From assembly GCA_028282625.1 (NCBI GenBank), contig JANQHP010000192.1, positions 1 to 13,359 on the forward strand: a stretch of DNA of 13,359 bases, written 5' to 3'. Below are positions 10,181-13,359 of the stretch, one piece after another. This DNA is from Rickettsiales bacterium (lineage in GTDB: Bacteria > Pseudomonadota > Alphaproteobacteria > Rickettsiales > UBA8987). Both the position numbers and the translations under genes were made by a program. Numbering within the stretch: the stretch's first letter is position 1; every line of letters starts with the position of its first letter. Under the pieces are notes generated by a model. That model did no database searches. It saw nothing but the letters and a program-made list of their open reading frames with translations, and was not told where the DNA came from.

Positions 10181-10875
10181 AGGGTTTTGGTTCCTGCCTG
10201 CCGCGTGTGGGCACGCAAACGGAGCCCCGTGACCGCCAGCGTAAAGGCGATAAAGCCGAGCCACATGACCATCAGTGGCCATAGCATGCTGGGGTGGATG
10301 GTGGGGCCATCGAAGCGAAAGACGCTGGCGGGTTGATGGAGCGTGTGCCACCAGTCGACCGAGAATTTGATGATGGGCACGTTGATGACCCCGACGAGTG
10401 CCAGTACGGAAGCCGCCTTCGCGCCGCGCTCTTGCTGCTCAAAACTTTCCGAAAGGGCGAGATAGCCCAGATAGAGGAACAGCAGAATCAGCATGGAGGT
10501 CATGCGTCCATCCCACTCCCACCAGGTGCCCCAAATCGGCTTGCCCCAGAGCATGCCAGTCATTAGGGTGGTGGCGCAAAAGAGGGTGCCAAGCGGGGCG
10601 AGCGCGCGTGCCAAGTGCCAGCTGGCGGGGTTTCGCCAAATCAAAAACCCACCGCCAAGCAGGGCGATCCCCACATAAAGCCCCAGCGCCATCCAGGCCG
10701 AGGGCACATGCACATACATGATCCTAACACTTTCACCTTGTTGGTAATCGGGTGGGGAAGCTATCAGCCCCAGATAAAGCCCTGCACCAAGCAAGAGTGC
10801 GGCCGCAATGGATAAGAGGCGCCAGTGCTTCACGAGCCAGCGCATGACCATATGTGGGTGGTAAAACCGGGCCAT
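10177..10875 (-). CDS. ccmC: Heme exporter / cytochrome c maturation protein CcmC
   Basis: CcmC is an inner-membrane protein that presents heme to CcmE in System I cytochrome c maturation. The 232-residue product has about six hydrophobic segments (near 20-38, 59-80, 92-110, 128-142, 155-172, 198-219). It carries the tryptophan-rich heme motif WGTWWEWDGRMTS (115-127) and two probable heme-ligand histidines: H56 (YVHVPSAW) and H180 (WWHTLHQP). The 10875 ATG has gggagg only 3 bases upstream; in-frame ATGs at 10851 and 10845 are alternatives without a visible ribosome site. No ccmD follows: fdxA begins 58 bases downstream. The gene upstream is divergent, so ccmC stands apart from any ccmABDEFH cluster. 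The promoter candidate is at 10951-10978. Confidence 0.95.
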   Translation of the reverse strand: MARFYHPHMVMRWLVKHWRLLSIAAALLLGAGLYLGLIASPPDYQQGESVRIMYVHVPSAWMALGLYVGIALLGGGFLIWRNPASWHLARALAPLGTLFCATTLMTGMLWGKPIWGTWWEWDGRMTSMLILLFLYLGYLALSESFEQQERGAKAASVLALVGVINVPIIKFSVDWWHTLHQPASVFRFDGPTIHPSMLWPLMVMWLGFIAFTLAVTGLRLRAHTRQAGTKTL

Positions 10876-10885
10876 CGGCCTCCCT

Positions 10886-10914
10886 TTGCCTTGAGGAAGA
10901 AAATCCTTTATACT
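10886..10914 (+). promoter_or_regulatory. Promoter for the 347-aa protein and AraC-type regulator
   Basis: TTGCCT (10886-10891), a 17-base spacer and TATACT (10909-10914). Transcription would start near 10921, giving a leader of about 50 bases that contains a small gccgc/gcggc hairpin (10923-10942) and the AGGAGG ribosome site. Confidence 0.55.
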
Positions 10915-10950
10915 TACACGGTGCCGCGGTTTGAGCTGCGGCTGTGCTTC

Positions 10951-10978
10951 ACCATAGGAGGAACCAGCACCATGTCAA
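10951..10978 (-). promoter_or_regulatory. Candidate promoter for ccmC, facing the plus-strand promoter
   Basis: On the minus strand a perfect TTGACA (10978-10973), a 16-base spacer and TATGGT (10956-10951). The start point would be near 10944, so its transcript and the plus-strand transcript (from about 10921) would overlap by roughly 20 bases. The -35 box lies on the start codon of the plus-strand gene. Confidence 0.45.
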
Positions 10979-12015
10979 CATTGAGCGCTAACGAGCAAGA
11001 AGAACTGCAGAGTGCCGCCCTTTGGACGGCCTATCGCATCCTGACCGATCGGAGCAATGAAACGGCGGAAAACCAGCTGCTGTATGCGAGCGGACGGCAG
11101 GCGATTGAAAAACCGGTGACGATGCAGGAGGTGCATGCACGTTTGTGGGATATCATGGGCTATATGTTGCAGGAAGAGATTGTTCCAGGCACCGACCAAG
11201 AGACACAAAACATCGTGCGGAAACTGGCCGAAAACACCGGCGAAGAGGCAGCCTCCTCCAGAAGATTCTTTCTTGAACAATTTGACCGCGCGTTTGAGGC
11301 GTTTGATCATCCTTGCCTGAAAATGACGCTGGTCCATGACATGACGGCCCAGAGGCCCACGCCGGAAGAAATCGAAGAGTTTGGGAGCCAGGCGCCCACG
11401 CCAGGTCAGCATGCCTATGCCCAAATCTCGTTTGCGCTGCTCAAAGCGCAGCATCTGTGCACCGCCCTTGGCAAAGAGGCCATTGAGGAGATGGCGCAAA
11501 CCTACTTCCAGTCGGAAGATGGTGTTGCAGTGCTTTATGCCCAGATTGAAGATTTGCCTGAGCCAAAAAAAACGGAGGCACAAAATCATATTAATCAATT
11601 TCGGGAATTTATTCCAACGCGTGAAGCAAACAACCTGCTTTGGGACGCATTGCCCGCTTTAATCACGCGCACCTGGTTGCAATCTTACCCCAACCGGGCA
11701 GATGTGACGGTGGGCATTATAGATTATGATAGTAAAGGCCAAAGCGAGGGGCGCACCCCTTCAAATATATTAAGGCATCTGACTAAAGATCAAAAAGATA
11801 AAGGACTCCATTCTGAGCGTACTACTCTTGCTGAAATAATTCAAGCAAGCCCAGACAATCTTCTTGAATGTATTGAAGCCTATGGCTCTACCACCACCCC
11901 AAGCGTTGTGCTCCCGATGATTGAGGCCCGCGCACCAGAAGGCTCGATGCTGCTCACCCGCTGGCTTGTGGATAGCGATAGCGTGCCTACACTCACCGCT
12001 GTGCAAGGGCGTTAG
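10972..12015 (+). CDS. Unrecognised 347-aa soluble protein
   Basis: The frame opens at 10825, but ATG at 10972 is chosen because AGGAGG lies at 10956-10961 with 10-base spacing, and the upstream part would overlap divergent ccmC and its promoter. The 347-residue product is acidic and mostly helical, without signal peptide, membrane segment or nucleotide-binding motif that I can see. Patches such as NEQEELQSAALWTAYRILTD (6-25) and TPGQHAYAQISFALLKAQHL (143-162) look like packed helices. I do not recognise a family. The codons around 11750-11860 are clearly AT-rich compared with the rest (20 G/C in the row 11761-11820 against 39 in the row 11341-11400), so the C-terminal part may have a different history. 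Four bases after the stop begins an AraC-type membrane regulator, so the two probably form one operon. Confidence 0.82.
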   Translation: MSTLSANEQEELQSAALWTAYRILTDRSNETAENQLLYASGRQAIEKPVTMQEVHARLWDIMGYMLQEEIVPGTDQETQNIVRKLAENTGEEAASSRRFFLEQFDRAFEAFDHPCLKMTLVHDMTAQRPTPEEIEEFGSQAPTPGQHAYAQISFALLKAQHLCTALGKEAIEEMAQTYFQSEDGVAVLYAQIEDLPEPKKTEAQNHINQFREFIPTREANNLLWDALPALITRTWLQSYPNRADVTVGIIDYDSKGQSEGRTPSNILRHLTKDQKDKGLHSERTTLAEIIQASPDNLLECIEAYGSTTTPSVVLPMIEARAPEGSMLLTRWLVDSDSVPTLTAVQGR

Positions 12016-12019
12016 GGCG

Positions 12020-13102
12020 GTGCCTGCCGGCACAATTGCGCTTAGCGCCACCGAAATTGCGCAGCTGATTGCGCTTGGGCCTTGCCTTTTTATCGTGCTC
12101 TATCTTGCGTGGCAGCTGCGTGCGAGGCCCAAAGTTAGCCTGGTGCCGCTGCTCTATTTTCTTGCGCTTGGCGGTAGTTTTTTCCTGCCGATTCTGACGA
12201 TTTTCCCGAGCCTAGAAACGCTGTGGCTGCGCGGGTTGATGCTGCTTTCGACCCAGCTGCTGCCTGAGCTGGGATTTTTGCTGCTGCTGCAACTCATCCT
12301 GCGTAAGCCTCCGCCCTTGCCTTACTGGTTGGTGCTAGCACTGCCGCTTTTGGGCGGTGGACCGCTGCTTTACCTCACCGTGACGGCGGAACCGGAGGCG
12401 TGTTTTGGTGAAGCATTTTGCCTGCCGATGCGACAGGTGATCACGCTTTACGGTGCGCTTGGCGGGGCGCTGGTGCTCTTGCTGCTGAGCCTGCTTGCTT
12501 CGCGCTTGCTGCTGCCGCTGATGCGCAAGCGGCGTCGCGAAAAAACCTGGCAGCAATTTTACTGGCTCATCTGGTGCATTATTGTGCATCACGTGCTGCT
12601 GCTGGCACTGGATATCGCCTCGCTTAGTGAAAAATGGCCGAGCGATGATCTCGCCTTTACCCGTACGATGCTGGGGATGGTGTTCCTCTATCTGGTGAGT
12701 GCGGCCCTGTTTCGGGTGGCGGGGATGTCTTTTGTTACCCCTGCGGCGCCGGCGGCCTCCAAAGGCCTGTTTGCTAGGATCCAGGCCTATGTGGAAGAGG
12801 AGCAGGCTTATTTACAACCGGACTGCACCCGCGCGCATCTGGCTGACCGATTTGCCACCACCGAGCAGGCGATCAGCGCGGCGGTTAACCAGGCGACGGG
12901 CGGTACGCTGAGCCAGTGGATCAACGGGCTGCGTGTGGCGCATGCGTGCGAGCGGTTGCGTGAAGAGCCTGCGCAACCCATCATCGAGATCGCTTTTGCC
13001 AGCGGCTTTAACTCCATTGCCGCGTTTAACCGTGCCTTTGCCAAGGAAGTGAACGCCTCACCTTCGGCCTACCGCAAGGCCCACACGTCCCTTTTGGCCT
13101 AG
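12020..13102 (+). CDS. Membrane-anchored AraC-family transcriptional regulator
   Basis: From GTG 12020 the product is 360 residues. The first 235 or so hold about seven hydrophobic segments (near 12-30, 41-61, 68-95, 101-119, 137-165, 175-200, 214-232). One inter-segment loop holds two cysteines (ACFGEAFCLP). Residues 249-360 are an AraC/XylS double helix-turn-helix: CTRAHLADRFATTEQAISAAV is helix-turn-helix 1, and IIEIAFASGFNSIAAFNRAF is the classic second motif, ending ASPSAYRKA. The protein probably senses a signal in the membrane and binds DNA from there. The frame is open to ATG 11921, but that start would overlap the preceding gene by 95 bases. The GTG has aaggg at 12005-12009 and lies 4 bases after the upstream stop. 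The start choice is moderately sure and the family assignment high. Confidence 0.9.
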   Translation: MPAGTIALSATEIAQLIALGPCLFIVLYLAWQLRARPKVSLVPLLYFLALGGSFFLPILTIFPSLETLWLRGLMLLSTQLLPELGFLLLLQLILRKPPPLPYWLVLALPLLGGGPLLYLTVTAEPEACFGEAFCLPMRQVITLYGALGGALVLLLLSLLASRLLLPLMRKRRREKTWQQFYWLIWCIIVHHVLLLALDIASLSEKWPSDDLAFTRTMLGMVFLYLVSAALFRVAGMSFVTPAAPAASKGLFARIQAYVEEEQAYLQPDCTRAHLADRFATTEQAISAAVNQATGGTLSQWINGLRVAHACERLREEPAQPIIEIAFASGFNSIAAFNRAFAKEVNASPSAYRKAHTSLLA

Positions 13103-13150
13103 CCGCTACGCGCACCACGCCGGTTAGACTATTCGCGAGTATTTTGCCCC

Positions 13151-13178
13151 TTGCCCCTGGCGGATTATGCGCTATAGT
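13151..13178 (+). promoter_or_regulatory. Promoter of tRNA-Arg
   Basis: TTGCCC (13151-13156), a 16-base spacer and TATAGT (13173-13178). The context gctatagtgc is typical of alphaproteobacterial stable-RNA promoters. The start point would be near 13185, giving a 5' leader of about 40 bases to be removed from the tRNA precursor. Nothing else is apparent between the regulator stop (13102) and this promoter. Confidence 0.65.
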
Positions 13179-13226
13179 GCCGCGCCGGCGGTTCTGTTTA
13201 CTGGAAATAGGCGCCGCTTCTTCTCT

Positions 13227-13303
13227 GCGCCCGTAGCTCAGCTGGATAGAGCGTGTGACTACGGATCACAAGGTCAGGGGTTCGAATCCTCTCGGGCGCG
13301 CCA
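13227..13303 (+). tRNA. tRNA-Arg, anticodon ACG
   Basis: A 77-base cloverleaf with encoded CCA. The acceptor stem is GCGCCCG (13227-13233) with CGGGCGC (13293-13299), followed by discriminator G and CCA (13301-13303). The D stem is GCTC/GAGC. The anticodon stem is TGTGA/TCACA around loop CTACGGA, with anticodon ACG at 13261-13263. The variable loop is AGGTC and the T stem AGGGG/CCTCT with loop TTCGAAT. All stems pair fully apart from one G-T wobble. ACG is normally edited to ICG by TadA and reads CGU, CGC and CGA. Confidence 0.98.
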
Positions 13304-13305
13304 TC

Positions 13306-13343
13306 CGCCACCGCTCGTCACCAAAGGTGAGCGAGCTGTGGCG
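13306..13343 (+). terminator. Long hairpin immediately after tRNA-Arg, possible terminator
   Basis: Bases 13306-13322 pair with 13326-13343 around an AAA loop: 16 base pairs with one C/T mismatch and one bulged G. It begins 3 bases after the tRNA CCA. No T-run follows in the remaining 16 bases, so it may instead be a processing or Rho-blocking structure, or the start of another element off the right edge. Confidence 0.5.
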
Positions 13344-13359
13344 CGATTGGGCGTCTGGG

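Noticed and set aside
10825..10971. Upstream extension of the 347-aa protein to ATG 10825
   Set aside because: It would overlap the start of divergent ccmC and the promoter region. The strong AGGAGG supports ATG 10972.
11921..12019. Upstream start of the AraC regulator at ATG 11921
   Set aside because: It would overlap the preceding gene by 95 bases and add a non-family peptide. GTG 12020 fits the gene spacing.
13227..13303. tRNA-Arg as an attachment site for an integrated element
   Set aside because: No integrase gene and no duplicate of the tRNA 3' end were seen in the window.

Overview
The window looks like a chromosomal segment of a Gram-negative bacterium, most likely an alphaproteobacterium of moderate GC content. 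The basis is the alphaproteobacterial look of CarB, GlyQ, CcmC (System I cytochrome c maturation) and FdxA, plus dispersed palindromes of the 'GTCATTCCCGC' and 'GTCATCCCGTGGCTT' types. I cannot place it below class; deep-branching or host-associated lineages that carry giant zeta-type proteins are possible.

Layout: (1) 1-2380, the C-terminal two-thirds of carB, whose 5' end lies off the left edge. Its frame is interrupted twice by in-frame mobile sequence: a 'SYAKATVD' palindromic element at the left edge, and a 534-base insertion (257-790) carrying a complete DUF559/VSR-fold nuclease domain between inward-facing inverted palindromic repeats. (2) 2381-2653, a repeat-rich intergenic region with a 27-bp inverted repeat and a probable promoter. 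(3) 2654-8805, a translationally coupled pair: an 80-residue protein, then a 1969-residue protein that combines a zeta-toxin-like P-loop kinase domain with a long, divergent phosphoenolpyruvate-carboxylase-like C-terminal half. This is the most novel content of the window. (4) 8881-10875, minus strand: ccmC, fdxA, glyQ, with a strong-looking internal promoter before fdxA and no glyS after glyQ. (5) 10972-13102, plus strand: an unrecognised 347-residue protein, then an integral-membrane AraC-type regulator 4 bases downstream. (6) 13227-13303, tRNA-Arg(ACG) with a promoter and a trailing hairpin.

How they relate: carB, glyQ, ccmC, fdxA and the tRNA are core genes. The 2654-8805 pair looks accessory: two decayed copies of the same short repeat flank it in direct orientation, it sits where glyS would be expected, and its base composition looks lower in GC than carB. 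Its organisation (tiny upstream gene, overlapping stop/start, zeta-like kinase) resembles a toxin-antitoxin or effector-immunity pair, but that role is inferred and not shown by the sequence.
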